From: Leptoclinus maculatus | Lineage: Eukaryota; Chordata; Actinopteri; Perciformes; Stichaeidae | NCBI GenBank assembly: GCA_032191485.1 | Contig: JAVDOI010000003.1 | Span: 26,875,836-26,939,835, forward strand | DNA length: 64,000 nucleotides | Direction of reading: 5' to 3' | Shown here: piece after piece, positions 1 to 29,562 of the stretch | How the letters are laid out: each line of letters begins with the position of its first letter | Numbering within the stretch: position 1 is the first letter of the stretch | Notes under the pieces: generated by a model | Told to the model about the DNA's origin: nothing | What the model saw: the letters and a program-made list of their open reading frames with translations, nothing else | Databases searched by the model: none | Made by a program: the position numbers and the translations under genes

Positions 1-896
1 TGACTACTTATCGGACCTTAAAATACCAAAGATATTGATCATGCAAAGATATGCAACCAAGACAAAAGCAGAAACGGTTGAGCCCCCATGATCCACATAT
101 TAAATGGACTGTCGTGGAATTCGGTGCAGGCATTCATAATCCCCAGATGTTGAACACTCACGACTTTGTTTATCCCCAAAAACAAAAGCTTATACAAAAG
201 TTAGCATGCTAATGTCAGCTTTTATCTTAAATGTAGTCTTGTTTTATACATGCGGCGTTAAAAAACAGTATTTGATGTTGAAAGAAATCACCAAATAAAA
301 TGTATTAAAATGTAAAACCGGCCCACACATGTGTTGGATGTCTAACAGTTTAGATTAATAGATGTTTTCTGCTTTACTTTAGCACATCCAGGTGCTGACA
401 CTGATTAGCTTAAGGCTGAGAAACTCTTTCAAGGTTTAACGTGTTCTTCCTAGAAAGTTTTGGCTCCACTGCAGCATCCGTCTAAGTATAAGTTTACAGG
501 CTCGGTGTGAATCCCACGTGCAGCAGCAGCTCTTCAGTGTTTTCACCTTCAGCGTCTAAGAATAGCTCATGTTGGCAGGACGTACAGGACATGTGTAGCA
601 AGGACAGGTCAACGTTTACACACACAGCAATAAGCAAATAAATGAACCGTGGAAAGGTTGTGATTTAAAAAAGAGGATCGGAAAATTGAGAGAAAGGAGA
701 AAAGTGGACCAGAAATAAATATTACTTCAGGAAATTATAATATTAAAAAGACTTTTTAACGCTGCATGTATAAAACAAGACTACATTTAAGCTTAAAGCT
801 AACTTTAGCATGCTAACTTTAGTATGTAAGTATGGCTGAGTCTGATGGGAATGACGTTAGTTTTATACTTTTTATAGTTTTATCTCACTTTTAGAG
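1..896. other. Upstream non-coding DNA, no gene seen
   Basis: AT-rich sequence with many stops on both strands. I found no credible exon, RNA gene or intact mobile element. It contains short GCTAAC/GCATGC-type motifs near 785-830, as often seen inside fish interspersed repeats, but no element could be delimited. Confidence 0.6.
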
Positions 897-1208
897 CTGA
901 AACAGTTATTAATTGATTAGTCAATCGCCAGATAATTAATCTGAAACTATTTATTAAAACCAAAATGCCATTATTCTTTGTTTATTCTTGCTTCCAGCTT
1001 CTCAAATGTGAATATTTGCTGCTTTTGTTTGTCCTCTTTGTTTGTAAATTAAATATATTCACATTTTGTAGCGTTGATTAGACCAAACAAGCAGTCTGCT
1101 GATGTTATTTGGGGTTTTGTGATGCTGTGACGGGCACTTTGTCATTATTTACTAAACAATTGATCAAAAACAAACAAATCAATAGATTAATCGTTAGCTG
1201 CTGCCCTG
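897..1208. mobile_element. Short palindromic DNA-transposon remnant (MITE-like)
   Basis: Both ends carry related inverted motifs: the left end has GTTATTAATTGATTAGTCAATC and the right end has ATCAATAGATTAATCGTTAG, followed by a GCAGC-type terminus. This ATTAATCGATTA-rich type is a common fish interspersed repeat. A second, diverged copy lies at 3728-3995. There is no coding capacity. Assignment to a superfamily (hAT is plausible) is inference. Confidence 0.5.
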
Positions 1209-1762
1209 CTCATTATTGCAAATGAAAGGCATGCCCAGTGTTTGGTCTAGTTGGTGGTTTGATTACTTAGAAATGTATATAAATAAAGTACTAAATCAGG
1301 TGCTGTAGGAATCCATTGTCGATATCTAGTTGTGAATTATTGCACATTATGTTATTACTTGATGGTGCACAGGGTACATAAACAGTGCACAGAGGTTAAT
1401 CCAGCCATGCATTACTGAATTAGACATTTAATGCACATGCATACTGGGCTTTGTGCAGTATATTGGGTGTGTTACATGCAGAGATAGTACATGATTGTTT
1501 TTTAAAATAAGAGAGACTTATGTGAGACTCTGCACAGCACACAAACACAATATTATTATTCTCTTCTAACAACCAGAATCACATATATAGATAATATTGA
1601 TCAGCTGTGCAAAAAACAATGACGGATGCCACGAGACCACTGCAGCTCATTCAACCACTGCCACAGATAACATAAACTAACATTTGCATCGTGTAAATTA
1701 ATGAGAAATATGAGTTAATTAGTGGAGACACCGTGTAATAAAGGTTAACAACAACGACTCAC
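1209..1762. other. Non-coding DNA, nothing recognised
   Basis: AT-rich, stop-dense on both strands, and without a delimitable repeat. If the minus-strand exon next to it is real, this is the first intron of that divergent gene. Confidence 0.5.
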
Positions 1763-1960
1763 CTGCAGCTCTGACTTTATGATCTGCAGTCCCGGTTCTT
1801 CAGCTGGATCTCCTCATGAAGGCTGAATGCAACATCGCTGTCAGTTAAAGGTGCATTATTCTGCAGCTCACACCGGATCGTAGTGAAGACGAGCCCGATG
1901 GTGGCGTCGGTGATGGATGTTTATATTCTACAGTCCCGCTGCTTGTGGCCGGATCTCATC
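1763..1960 (-). other. Possible non-coding first exon of a divergent gene
   Basis: On the minus strand this GC-richer block ends in CTGCAG followed by gtgagt, a near-perfect 5' splice site (donor bases at 1762-1761). No long reading frame is present; short ATG frames stop quickly, so it would be 5' UTR. It lies about 1.2 kb from the probable itpkb first exon in head-to-head orientation. In human the gene divergent from ITPKB is PSEN2, whose first exons are non-coding, so psen2 is the natural guess. That identity is inference from synteny only. The 5' limit is arbitrary. Confidence 0.35.
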
Positions 1961-2011
1961 GCTCCTCCTCCATCATCATCATCCACAGAACACGGCCGTC
2001 CTGTCCGTTGT

Positions 2012-2013
<2 letters not shown>

Positions 2014-2043
<30 letters not shown>
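2014..2043. repeat. (TA)n microsatellite
   Basis: About 15 uninterrupted TA units between the candidate divergent exon and the itpkb promoter region. Confidence 0.95.
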
Positions 2044-2045
<2 letters not shown>

Positions 2046-2556
2046 AGGTTACCGGTTAGTTACATCAGAAGACAGGACACATCCCCATCCAGGACAACGA
2101 AGGAGAGAAGCGCCTCCCAGCGGTGCACAGCCGAACTGCAGGCGTTAACAAATGTGAATCACAAAATGCTAAAGTTAATTCTACCTATAATATCCTCAAA
2201 TCTCAGTACAGTAGGTGTGTTAAAAGTAAACGTATTGCAGAAACATTATGTTATTATCAGCATTAGTAGAGTCATCATAAAATATAGGCTAACCAAAATA
2301 CCAAAAGTGAAAGTAGGCTGCTCATTATGCAGCGCGACCCATTTCAGAATGCCACATCACTGGGTTATAATTAATTAGCGATGCATTAATGTGCACCTGG
2401 GAAGTAGCACATTAAGTCTGCAGAATCCCTACCAAGTACCGATCACGCGCTTGTGCACACATAGCCTTTTCTGAGGGCTTCCCCGCACTGCACGTGCGTG
2501 TTGAAACTGGCGACAACAAACCAACGCGCGCACGGTTTTCCAGTTTCAGTGAGTGA

Positions 2557-2560
<4 letters not shown>

Positions 2561-2608
<48 letters not shown>

Positions 2609-2635
2609 GAGAGAGAGAGAAAGAGAGAGAGAGAG
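2561..2635. repeat. (GA)n microsatellite in itpkb promoter region
   Basis: About 75 bp of mostly perfect GA repeat with a few single-base interruptions. It creates long artificial Ser-Leu or Arg-Glu reading frames on both strands. Confidence 0.95.
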
Positions 2636-2939
2636 GCTGTCTTGTCGCTTCCGGCTTCAAACTCACAGACAAACAGCGCTTTACTACGCGCACAGTGGTG
2701 TCGAGCAGCACACATGACTGACAACAGAAACCTCCCAAGAAACTATGTATGCAAACTGAGAGAGGACTCCACTGCTCGGCACGAAAGGCTTTGAAGTTTT
2801 TCCTGAAATAACCAGAGAGAAAACATTCTCTTCTTCTATCTTCTTCTTCTGTGGAGGAGGATTTTTTTTTTTTTTGGTGAAAAGGTGAAGAAAAAAGGTC
2901 CCGCGGCAGCGTCGAAGAAGTTCGTTTATGGAAAAAGAA

Positions 2940-2967
2940 ACACACACACACACACACACACACACAC
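2940..2967. repeat. (CA)n microsatellite
   Basis: About 14 CA units, upstream of the exon 1 donor. Confidence 0.9.
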
Positions 2968-3160
2968 GCGCAACTCAAGAGGAGCAGATCATACGTTTGT
3001 TTTTTTGGTGCACGAGGAGCCGTGTCTTTGTGGGAGTCAGACACACAGACTGAGAAGAGCCATCCTCGGTTTACAGCTTTTGGTGTCTGTCTGTAATATC
3101 ACTCCAGACCAATAAAAGTGTCCCGGAGAAAAGCCTCGGAGAGGACGGCCCAGCGCTGAG

Positions 3161-3727
3161 GTAAGGTACCAGGACCTCCATCCGAGGAGGTTATTGTTTA
3201 TTACACTTTAATAACACCACCTCTGCTCTAGATGGAGAGGTAACTTGGTCAGGATTACAGGCCTACCCATTCAGTAGAGGAGAAAATCAAACTAATTAAG
3301 TAGTTTTTAAAACATTGTATTCTCATTTTCAATTGAAAATGTGCATTAAGGACACACAGAGGTATGTAGGCTTCTTGAGACTTACTTCTTAATAGATGTT
3401 TTGTGATTACAGATGCAATCCATTCATGTTTAGCTTCTAACAACTAACGTTTTATGTTACAAATGTTATCTGAAATATTGACATCCAAACAACTGAAACT
3501 CAGCTTTTTCCAGATTTTGTACACATGTGCTCTTCAGCTACACCTGAATGTTTTGTGCATCACTGTTCGCTCATAAAAACACAGCTGGAGGAGACGACAC
3601 ACTTTAGTCACACCTGGGGCTTAATTGATTATTTTACCAGTTTGCAACCAGATCCACAGTGGGACCAGCTACAGGAACCCACTTTACATTAGCATTAGAC
3701 CATTAGCATTTGGTTAGAGGTTATTTC
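3161..3727. other. itpkb intron 1, 5' part: nothing recognised
   Basis: Intronic, AT-rich sequence between the exon 1 donor and the next repeat. No exon or RNA gene seen. Confidence 0.5.
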
Positions 3728-3995
3728 TCGGGATGCAACTTTCATTATCGTTTAGTCTACTGTGTATTTTCTCTATTGATTGATTAATTGTTTGGTCAAT
3801 AAAACAACAGATAATAGTGACATTCTTTTCCAAATCTCATCTCGTTTTGTTCAAACCTCAAATATATTCAGTTAACAGTGATGTAAAAGAAAAACATAAA
3901 ATCTTCACATTGGAAAAGAAAAGAATAATCTATTATCAAAATAGTTGCCAATTAATTTTCTGTCAATCGACTAATCGATAAATCAACTATTTGTT
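3728..3995. mobile_element. Second copy of the ATTAATCG-type MITE
   Basis: Starts GGGATGCAACTTTCATTATCG and ends with CAATCGACTAATCGATAAATC. It carries the same TGATTAATTGTTTGGTCAAT-type core as the copy at 897-1208, diverged and internally shortened. Non-coding, in itpkb intron 1. Confidence 0.5.
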
Positions 3996-4197
3996 GAGTT
4001 TCCGGAAAACTCTATTATAGAGAAATAGTGGATTAAATAACAGACAGGACAGCATCTTATGGGAGTTAAATACCTGACAAATAAAGTCACATTATAATGA
4101 TGCATAAAGTCATGTAAAAAGCCAACATTACCACAGATTAGTGCTGAGAGGTATAAAATGGATTTCAATAGCATCAACAGTATGGCAAAATATAGGA

Positions 4198-4500
4198 CCG
4201 GGTGATAATTCAATATGATCATTTATCATCTTTATTGCGATGAAATGTCCTATATTGAGATATCGTGATACACAATTACCGTGTTGATAATAACAAGCAC
4301 ATACCAACTGAAATGTCTCAGAAAATCTGATTGTTTTGCATTAAAGTTCTTATTAAAATGAGAAAATACTTAAATTTATCACAGAAGTATATAAAAAAAA
4401 AAATATTTATTATTAATTAAATTATTGAATTACCAGAATTCAATAATAACCATTGTGATGCATATTGTTACTGAGATATAAAATTATTATATTGTGATAG
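4198..4500. mobile_element. Probable interspersed-repeat remnant
   Basis: GGGTGATAATTCAATATGATC followed by ATATCGTGATAC and an AT-rich tail resembles a common fish repeat with alternating ATATCGTGATA motifs. The boundaries are uncertain and there is no coding capacity. Confidence 0.3.
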
Positions 4501-6345
4501 AAAACTTTATAAAAATATCTTTATTATATATATTATTATATATTATTATATCGTCATACTGCTATCTGCGTTTGAATTTCAAGGAACTGTCAGCATCAGC
4601 ATCTTTAAACCCTTTTCTCCGCTGCGTTGCGCTCAGACGTCTGTGCGTAGGTTTAGTGCCCACTTGTGTAGGCGAGTGGACAGTTTGAACACTCAAGCAG
4701 TCCCACTCAACCTGACGTTAGGCCGCGCTGAAACACGGACAGCGTTCAGAAGGTATACGTGCGGTTAAAACAGACTCATCAACACCGGTGTCTGTTACCT
4801 TTTAGAGTGCTAAATGTATCACATGTATCTTTTGGGACATATTATGTGTGAGAGAGACGGAGACAAGTGGGCGTCAGAGAGGGACCCAGGAGACAACATG
4901 TGTTTTATAAAGGCCTTTTTAATGCCGACGTCCTGAGAAATGTACTGCGTTTGTTTCAAGCAGGTTAGGATGTAGGAGACGTCCTCTGTTACATGTAGTC
5001 CTTCTGTTGAGGCCTTCTCTCTCGTGTGAAGCAACTTTAAATGCGAGACCGACCACAGGAGTCGAATCAGCTCAGGGTTTAATTATTTCTATTTTGTACC
5101 CTTTCACACTTTCATATCCAAAACTTGGACGATCCCCGAGCACAGAATTCAGAGAAGTCGAGCCTGAGCTGAGAAAAATAAAAAGTCTTTGGGATGCGGC
5201 TAACCTTGTTCAACATGCACTGTGATACGTGTTCCCGGTGCCCAGTGCTGCTGCTTCATTGCGGCCGTTTCACTGAAAGTAAATCTGCTACTTCTGCATG
5301 AAAGAGTCAGAATAGACGACGGAACCAAAATAGCCCGTGAACACCTCTCTCTCTTTCCCTCCTCGCTCCTCTGTCTTTCTCTCTTGGTCCTTGTCCTTCT
5401 CCCCCCCCCTCTCATTTGATCTACTCTGAGGCCTGACTCGTGTTGTTCTCACTGACACATAGGGGATGTAATTGTAGTAAACTACTCAAGAGAGAAGCCA
5501 TCAAGATTGTTTCCTGCCTCTCTCTAACTGCGTCACTCCGCAACAAGGAAATCCCTTGTTTACCCTCTAGTTCATGACCTGATGTCTTAACTTATCTGGA
5601 ATCAAAAACACACCCCCAGGGCAGTTTTTAGCAGCTCAGCACACGATGACGACAATACCTGTATGCTTGAATGAGCCCAAGAACAGCATTCCTTTTCCAG
5701 ATGTCGGAGCTTCAGTTTAGTTTTGCTGGCCGTCACATGGCGCGAACAAATGTCAAAAGTGTTTCTGTTCTCTGCAAACACACACATCCCGAAATGACTT
5801 CATATTTACTCTAATTTCTCATCAATTTCTGTGTAAAAACGATCACTTGGCATTTGAAATACATAAAGGGGGAAAAAAAAAGATTTGCCTGTAGTCCAGA
5901 CACCAGTAATGAGCGCTCATGCTTATCTCACATGTTATTCAAAGCAGACTGTAAGTCAGCCGGCTCTGGGTCATCACTCGTCCGTCTCAATCAAATGCGA
6001 GGCGCTGGAGTTGTGGACGTCGCTGCATTTGTCATTCTTTAATGCTTGAAAATGATAATAAGTTAAAAACACATTCGGCGAATCCGTTGTGAAATTGGGC
6101 ATTTCTGCAAAGTGTTGCGCAGTTCGACGACACCACTCGTCGACTCCAGTGAAGCTCATTTGCATAGCCTATTCCAGCTGTCTCTACCTGTTCGGGAGCC
6201 GGACGTGATGCTACATGTCGCCCCGGTTCCGAGTGTGGACTCAATAAATGGCGATCGACATTTGGCTGTGTGGTGAGTGGAGCCCCCGAGGGCCCATCTA
6301 GACTTCAGAGCAACCCTCCTGATTCAGGAGCTACAACGACCTCTC
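4501..6345. other. itpkb intron 1, middle: nothing recognised
   Basis: No convincing exon, RNA gene or delimitable repeat. There is a C-run at 5401-5409. The short open frames here lack splice-site support. Confidence 0.5.
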
Positions 6346-6748
6346 TGTCACGTCCGAGGAGCAGATCGGAGACTCAAGCGCAGACAGACACGGGAGACGA
6401 GGTTGAGTAGACTGCTGGGTTCTTTAATGAGCACCAAGCAGACAAAAAACTTAAAACAACTCCAACCGGGAGCGAGCAAAAACTAACAAAAAGGCAAAGT
6501 GACAAAAAGGCAAAGTGACAAAAAGGCAAACTATGAGCAAATGCTGGAACATGGAGCAGACAGGGGGACGAATTAAGGACGATCTCACAACCAGCACAGG
6601 GAAAGCAGGGGAGTATATATATGTGTGGGGTGATTAGGAAAATGAAGGCAGCTGGGTGGACTGGGCAGGTGAGTAGGATGAGTGCAATCAGGGGAAACAT
6701 ACACACACACAGACACAGGAACACAGGGGCAAAGCCTAAACTGTGACA
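6346..6748 (-). mobile_element. Solo LTR of a retrotransposon (403 bp)
   Basis: The block begins TGTCACG and ends TGTGACA, the TG..CA termini of an LTR, and is flanked by a perfect 5-bp direct duplication CTCTC (6341-6345 and 6749-6753). Read on the minus strand it has a TATA-like TATATATATA (around 6622-6613) and, downstream, a poly(A) signal ATTAAA (6428-6423), in the order expected of U3, R and U5. A 16-bp motif is repeated about three times near 6485-6530. No internal region or second LTR is present, so this is a recombined solo LTR. The 5-bp target duplication and TGTCAC ends fit Ty3/Gypsy-type elements, which is inference. Confidence 0.75.
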
Positions 6749-6753
6749 CTCTC

Positions 6754-7734
6754 TTGGTTCGTGAAGGAGTTTCCTACCAGAGTACTAGACCCCTTGCCGT
6801 GTTGCACACCTAAACAATGCTCTAGTGAACGCGCTGTCTGTCTTTTGGCGGAGGAAAAAAAAGAGAAGCACTCATTCATTGGCTTTGGGTGTCTCTCCAC
6901 GCGTCTTTATCGACGTCAAGGAGATTCCTACAGCTGAACTGTTGCCTTTCCTCCATGTTTTTCCCACTTTCAAGCTCTCCCTCTCCTTCTGTGTTTAAAT
7001 CTGCTGCCACTTTTTGATCTGTTTGCCTCTCTCTCTCTCTCTCTCTACCTCCTGCCCTTTCTTATTCCCCCTTTCTGCATGTGTCACCGTATCTCCATCT
7101 TTTCTGCCCTTTTCCGCGCGCCACGCCCTCCTTTTCTCCCTGAGAGAATGTCACTTTAAAGAAGCAAATTTCCAACAAACGATCGAGTCGAGCGAAATAT
7201 CGTCGCAGTTTTTTTTCGTCGGGCTGAACTTTGGCCATCGCGCCGCTGCTCCTTTTAGAACAAAGACGAGTCGGGCGCAGCTGTGGAAAAGGTTCCTCCA
7301 GTTAAATGTGTGGAACTCTTGAAGACATCCTAGTGTAGATCTACTAGATGGAGAGGAGGATTGTAATAAAACTGCTGTTTGATTCAAATTAGCCTTCTAA
7401 AAATCTCAGCCTCTATGAAACATTAACAGAAGAAAAGGCAAATGATTTCCAGCGAGTGGAACATGTCCATTCCTTTCACTTTCTTTCTGTCATTTAGTTT
7501 GAATCCCAGCTGGAACAATGATATATTTTGTCTTGAGTTAACAACAGCACCACATGAATAATCTTCTTTGTCCACGATGACGTGGTTAGGGATGGAAAAT
7601 TGAATTTCCAGTGTCTGTCCTTTTTGAAACGGGGCTTTTATTTAGATGTTTCCCATACTAGCCCTTTGATTATTATGAATCTAAAAGGTTAGACTCAGTA
7701 AAATGAACTTTCTCGACTTGTTTTCTTTCTCCAG
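6754..7734. other. itpkb intron 1, 3' end
   Basis: A (CT)n tract lies near 7027-7047. The rest is unremarkable intron ending in the pyrimidine tract and tandem CAGCAG acceptor at 7732-7737 before exon 2. Confidence 0.5.
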
Positions 7735-7764
7735 CAGTGTGGAGCTTTTCCGACTGCCGACTGA

Positions 7765-7782
7765 ATGCAGACGGAACGCTGA
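7765..7782 (+). promoter_or_regulatory. itpkb: Five-codon upstream ORF in itpkb 5' UTR
   Basis: An ATG at 7765 in exon 2 is followed by four sense codons and TGA. It lies 108 bp before the itpkb start codon. Its initiation context has no purine at -3, so it should be leaky. Confidence 0.5.
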
Positions 7783-7831
7783 GCGCTGTCCTCCAGACCT
7801 CCAGACCTGCAGATTCAGGGGACATTGTCCG

Positions 7832-7872
7832 ATGTGTACCCAGCACTCCAAGCCCCTGGCCTGGCCGCGGGG

Positions 7873-7891
<19 letters not shown>
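7832..7891 (+). promoter_or_regulatory. itpkb: Upstream ORF overlapping the itpkb start codon
   Basis: An ATG at 7832 opens a 19-codon frame that ends at TGA 7889-7891, beyond the itpkb ATG at 7873 and in a different frame. Its context is weak (C at -3), whereas the itpkb ATG has G at -3 and G at +4. Ribosomes could reach the main start only by leaky scanning, so this frame may damp translation. Confidence 0.5.
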
Positions 7892-26222
<18,331 letters not shown>

Positions 26223-27011
26223 GGTCTGAGGGTTTTAAAAGGAAACAAATCCCAAGTGAACATTTGAACACACGACAACCACTTCCATTCATTCTTTCTT
26301 TCCTCTCGGGAACACTTCCTCAAGGATTCCTTCACAGACGTTTGTCCTCATGTTGGAAACCACATCGTCCCGTAACAATGGTGGCCAAATCCATTCATGG
26401 ATGCAACCTGGCTGTTCTTTCTCTTTCCCGCTCATTTATTACCTTTTTACTAAAGGAAAAACAGCAGATCGCTTCATCCAAATTGAAGTCTAAAGGCTGG
26501 TGATATTTCAGATTTTTGTTATGAAACAAATTCTATGAAAAGACCAAAAACAGTGATGTGTTGGTTTGTCTCAATATTTATCCAGCCCATTTGTTTCTGC
26601 TGAGGACGTGAATTATTTAAAGATGGATTATGAATATATAGTTGTTTTTTTTAACCACTAAATCATTTTCTAAAACAGCTGGGCACTGTAGTTTTTAGCA
26701 AACATTACTCAAACAGGAGGAAGTAGTGTGTTTGGTTCAGGACTATTTTCAGATACACGTTTGGTTGTGCTCGTGAACATTTGGGATCATCTAAAATAAT
26801 AACCCAACAGTGCTCATGTAGATTGTAATGAATGAACACCTAACAGTGTGGCTCAAAGATGGAGCGTTATGACACAGAGGAGTCAGCTAAATCAGGCTTT
26901 AGATACACACACCATGGTTACAGGATGAAATTATTGCTGTTTTTTGGTCTTTTTGTGGGATTTGTTGATATTAGAAATAAAAAGATAAAGAAAATACCCC
27001 CAGAATTATCA

Positions 27012-27593
27012 TTTAAAGCCACTATGTGTGGAATTTTAACATGTTTTGCACTCCCTGGTGATAGAAAAAACAAACACTGTAAGGGCCTGATGAGACAGAG
27101 GACGCTCTGCAGGTGGAAAACGTGAGACGCACCACACCGCCTTATTGATGCCCGATCAAACAGAGCATTTGTTTGCAGTTTGGAGTATATTTTTTTAATC
27201 ATTGCTAGGCAACCACCAAATGGGTGCTAACGTTAGCCTAACACAAACCATGAACTGTACGCTAATTAATAGTTAAGTTTAAAAAATTGACAACATCTTA
27301 CCCAAAATCTCAAGGACCGGGTATCCAGCAAAAGTCACCTCAATGAGACAAAAAATGTCACCGATGTCCCGCTTCTTCCGCTCCGAGTTGAATATTTTTC
27401 GACTCGAGGCCTTCAGGGCGCTCCTTTAAAAAAAGAGAGTCGCCCAGAGCTGAAAAAAAGCGAGGCAGCGTGCGGAACGCTTCACTTTCATTACAAAACA
27501 CTTGCATGAAAGCCGCCCCAGGTCGCTAAAACGTGCTCTGTCTGTTCAGAGCCCGAAGAATCACATAAGAATTGTACATGTAGTGGCTTTGAA
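27012..27593. mobile_element. Non-autonomous DNA transposon with terminal inverted repeats
   Basis: Left end TTTAAAGCCACTATGTGTGG and, reading inward from the right end, TTTCAAAGCCACTACATGTAC: imperfect terminal inverted repeats of about 27 bp around 580 bp of non-coding DNA. The AAAGCCACT(A/G)TGTGT end is a motif I know from fish repeats. It lies in the putative itpkb 3' UTR. Confidence 0.6.
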
Positions 27594-27802
27594 ACATGCA
27601 CGTTAAAAACGTCCATATTTGACTTTAAATATCTTGTGAAACAGTTATACTCATTTGTAACTTAGATATAGTCTATCTCCATTGAATCTCAGTTAGATTG
27701 CATATCTTCTGAAGTATATCTGAACTCAGTTGTATTGGATTTTTTTTTGTCTTTTTGACCACAATTTCAGCACATTGCCCCTTTCTTTTAAAATGAATCT
27801 GC

Positions 27803-28020
27803 ACTTGATTCTATTTTCACAGTTAGAGATTGTACGGTTGAGTGTGCTTTACAGTGGAAAACAAAAGTAGTGTAGCTGTGTTTAACCTCTGTGTAACCAT
27901 ATAGCCATACTTAGAATTCAGATACTGTAAGTTGGTCAGTGAGGTTTTTCAGTGGCATCCGGGTTTCCGAGGCTAAATGATTCAGGTCAGAGTAGTTTCA
28001 CTATGTTACGGAGGGCATTG
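27803..28020. repeat. Copy A of a diverged 220-bp duplication
   Basis: Shares the order GTTAGAGATTGTAC, TGTAACCA, AAGTTGGTCAG, CAGTGGCATCC..GTTTCC and GTAGTTTCA..GGGCATTG with 28973-29187 over its full length, with many substitutions. The copies are in the same orientation, offset by 1170 bp. Confidence 0.75.
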
Positions 28021-28781
28021 TTTCATATGTAACATATTTGCAGCCAACATGGCGTCCATGGTACGTGCCTGGACAAACACTTCCCACCCTTCTCACACCT
28101 TTGTTGGGATTGCTCACAGTGTACAATGAGATTGATTATGTTTGATGTAGTTTTTTTGTAACATTATTTTAGTGTACTCAAATCCTGTGGAACACTTACA
28201 GCCATGAACAACCTTATTTAAGCTATACAGTGCCTTGACATTACAAAGCCAAGTCAGACAACTGAAAATATGTTGTTATTTTAAATGTTACGGCGGACTT
28301 TTATCCTAGTCTTAACTGTTTCAGTGCGTAGTCTCGGGTGCATGTTTATTATCCTCTTAAAGTTTGGGCTTAATTTGTATTTCATCCTGTTTTTATTTAT
28401 AACATTATATTATGTTTGTTTTTTTGTGTTAATGGGATACTGTGACATTTTGAATTGTGGGCTGTTATGTTGCTTCGTCTTCAAGCATGTGCTACAGTGT
28501 GAGTGAAAGTCAAACAAAACGTTGGATGTCTATAGAAACGATTGACGGCTGTTCAGATAATGATGCCCATTGATTTAAATGGGGAATGCAAACGTTCATT
28601 AAGAAAGTGATTAGGCAGATAAAGGAGGAACACATCATGTAACAGGTTCTTGATGAACAATAAAAACTAAATAGTATGTAGAATCCACTCTACCATATAT
28701 TTAAAATGCAATGGTTTTCATTGGGTGTTTGCAGTGACAGTAGACGCAGAAAGAGATTATAATTCCATGCAGTGCCTTCTT

Positions 28782-28925
28782 AAAGTAGTTCAACATTTTG
28801 GGAAATATGTATGCTTATCAGCTTTTTTGCATTAAACAAGATGATTGATACCCCTCTCATGCCTCTCCGCTAAATATGAAGCATTCGCCAGCAGCTGGTT
28901 AGCTTAGCTTAGCATTAAGACTGAT
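28782..28925 (+). mobile_element. Left half of a palindromic MITE
   Basis: TTAAAGTAGTTCAACATTTTGG at the left, through CGCCAGCAGCTGGTTAGCTTAGC. It corresponds to the left half of the fuller copy at 29190-29562; its right half is missing. Confidence 0.65.
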
Positions 28926-28972
28926 TGATTGATTAAACATTCAAGGTATAATGTGATGTAATATAATCTGCC

Positions 28973-29187
28973 CTTGATTACATTTCCATTGTTAGAGATT
29001 GTACACTTTAGTGTCTTTTATGTGTTTTTAACCGCTGTTTAACCAGCCACACTTTGAATTTAGATTATTTAAGTTGGTCAGCAAGGTTTTCAGTGACAGC
29101 CATGTTTCCTCCACAGTGACCTGGCAAATATATATGTATATGAATTATATAGATCTCAATAGTTTCATTCTGTTATGAAAGGCATTG
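28973..29187. repeat. Copy A' of the 220-bp duplication
   Basis: Partner of 27803-28020. It lies between the two MITE pieces, so duplication and transposon insertion are intermingled here. Confidence 0.75.
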
Positions 29188-29189
29188 CG

Positions 29190-29562
29190 TCGTATTTTGG
29201 GAAATATGTAGGCCTATTAGCTTTTTTTGCAGAGAGTCAGACGAGATGATTGATACCACTCTCATGCCTGTACTCTAATATTCATACTAAATATGAAGCG
29301 TTCGCCAGCAGCTGGTTAGCTTAGCTTAGCATGAAGACTGGCAACAGGAAAACAACGTTTCTTGATTAAAACATTCAAGATATAACGTGTTAATTAGTGA
29401 GCTTTAGGGTCAGGGGTCGGCAGATTGTGTTACCTTTGCATAGGGGCTAGCTGTTTCAAGGCTTTATGCTAAGCTAAGCTAACCAGCTGCTGTAGGATGA
29501 TTGTTAACGGGTAGATACGACCGTGGTATCACCTTTCCCAAAATGTTAAACTATTCCTTTAA
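29190..29562 (+). mobile_element. Palindromic MITE, fuller copy
   Basis: Left part ATTTTGGGAAATATGTAGGCC..CTGGTTAGCTTAGCTTAGC; right part GCTAAGCTAAGCTAACCAGC..AAAATGTTAAACTATTCCTTTAA. The halves are inverted copies and the outer right end, reversed, reads TTAAAGGAATAGTTTAACATTTT. This is a very common acanthopterygian repeat; the left terminus is truncated. Confidence 0.7.

Larger units (their letters stand above)
2400..3160 (+). promoter_or_regulatory. itpkb: Probable itpkb promoter and non-coding exon 1
   Basis: This stretch is richer in G, C and CpG than its surroundings. It contains a CCAAT box followed by an AATAAAAG box at 3109-3118 and ends in GCTGAG followed by gtaaggt, a strong 5' splice site (exon end 3160). 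No frame starting here continues into itpkb, so the exon would be untranslated. The transcription start is unknown: taking the AATAAAAG as a TATA box puts it near 3140, but an upstream start is equally possible. Embedded (GA)n and (CA)n tracts make the region polymorphic. Confidence 0.5.
26223..28680 (+). other. itpkb: itpkb 3' UTR (probable extent)
   Basis: AT-rich, non-coding. Best downstream poly(A) signal is AATAAA at 28659-28664; an earlier one is near 26976. A transposon-like block (27012-27593) and one copy of a 220-bp duplication (27803-28020) lie inside. The 3' end is inferred from the signal alone. Confidence 0.45.

Noticed and set aside
2412..3044. 210-residue minus-strand frame over the itpkb promoter region
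   Set aside because: Made of the (GA)n and (CA)n tracts read as Ser-Leu and Cys-Val repeats; no recognisable protein.
7014..7322. 102-residue plus-strand frame in itpkb intron 1
   Set aside because: Begins in a (CT)n tract, has no flanking splice sites or known motif.
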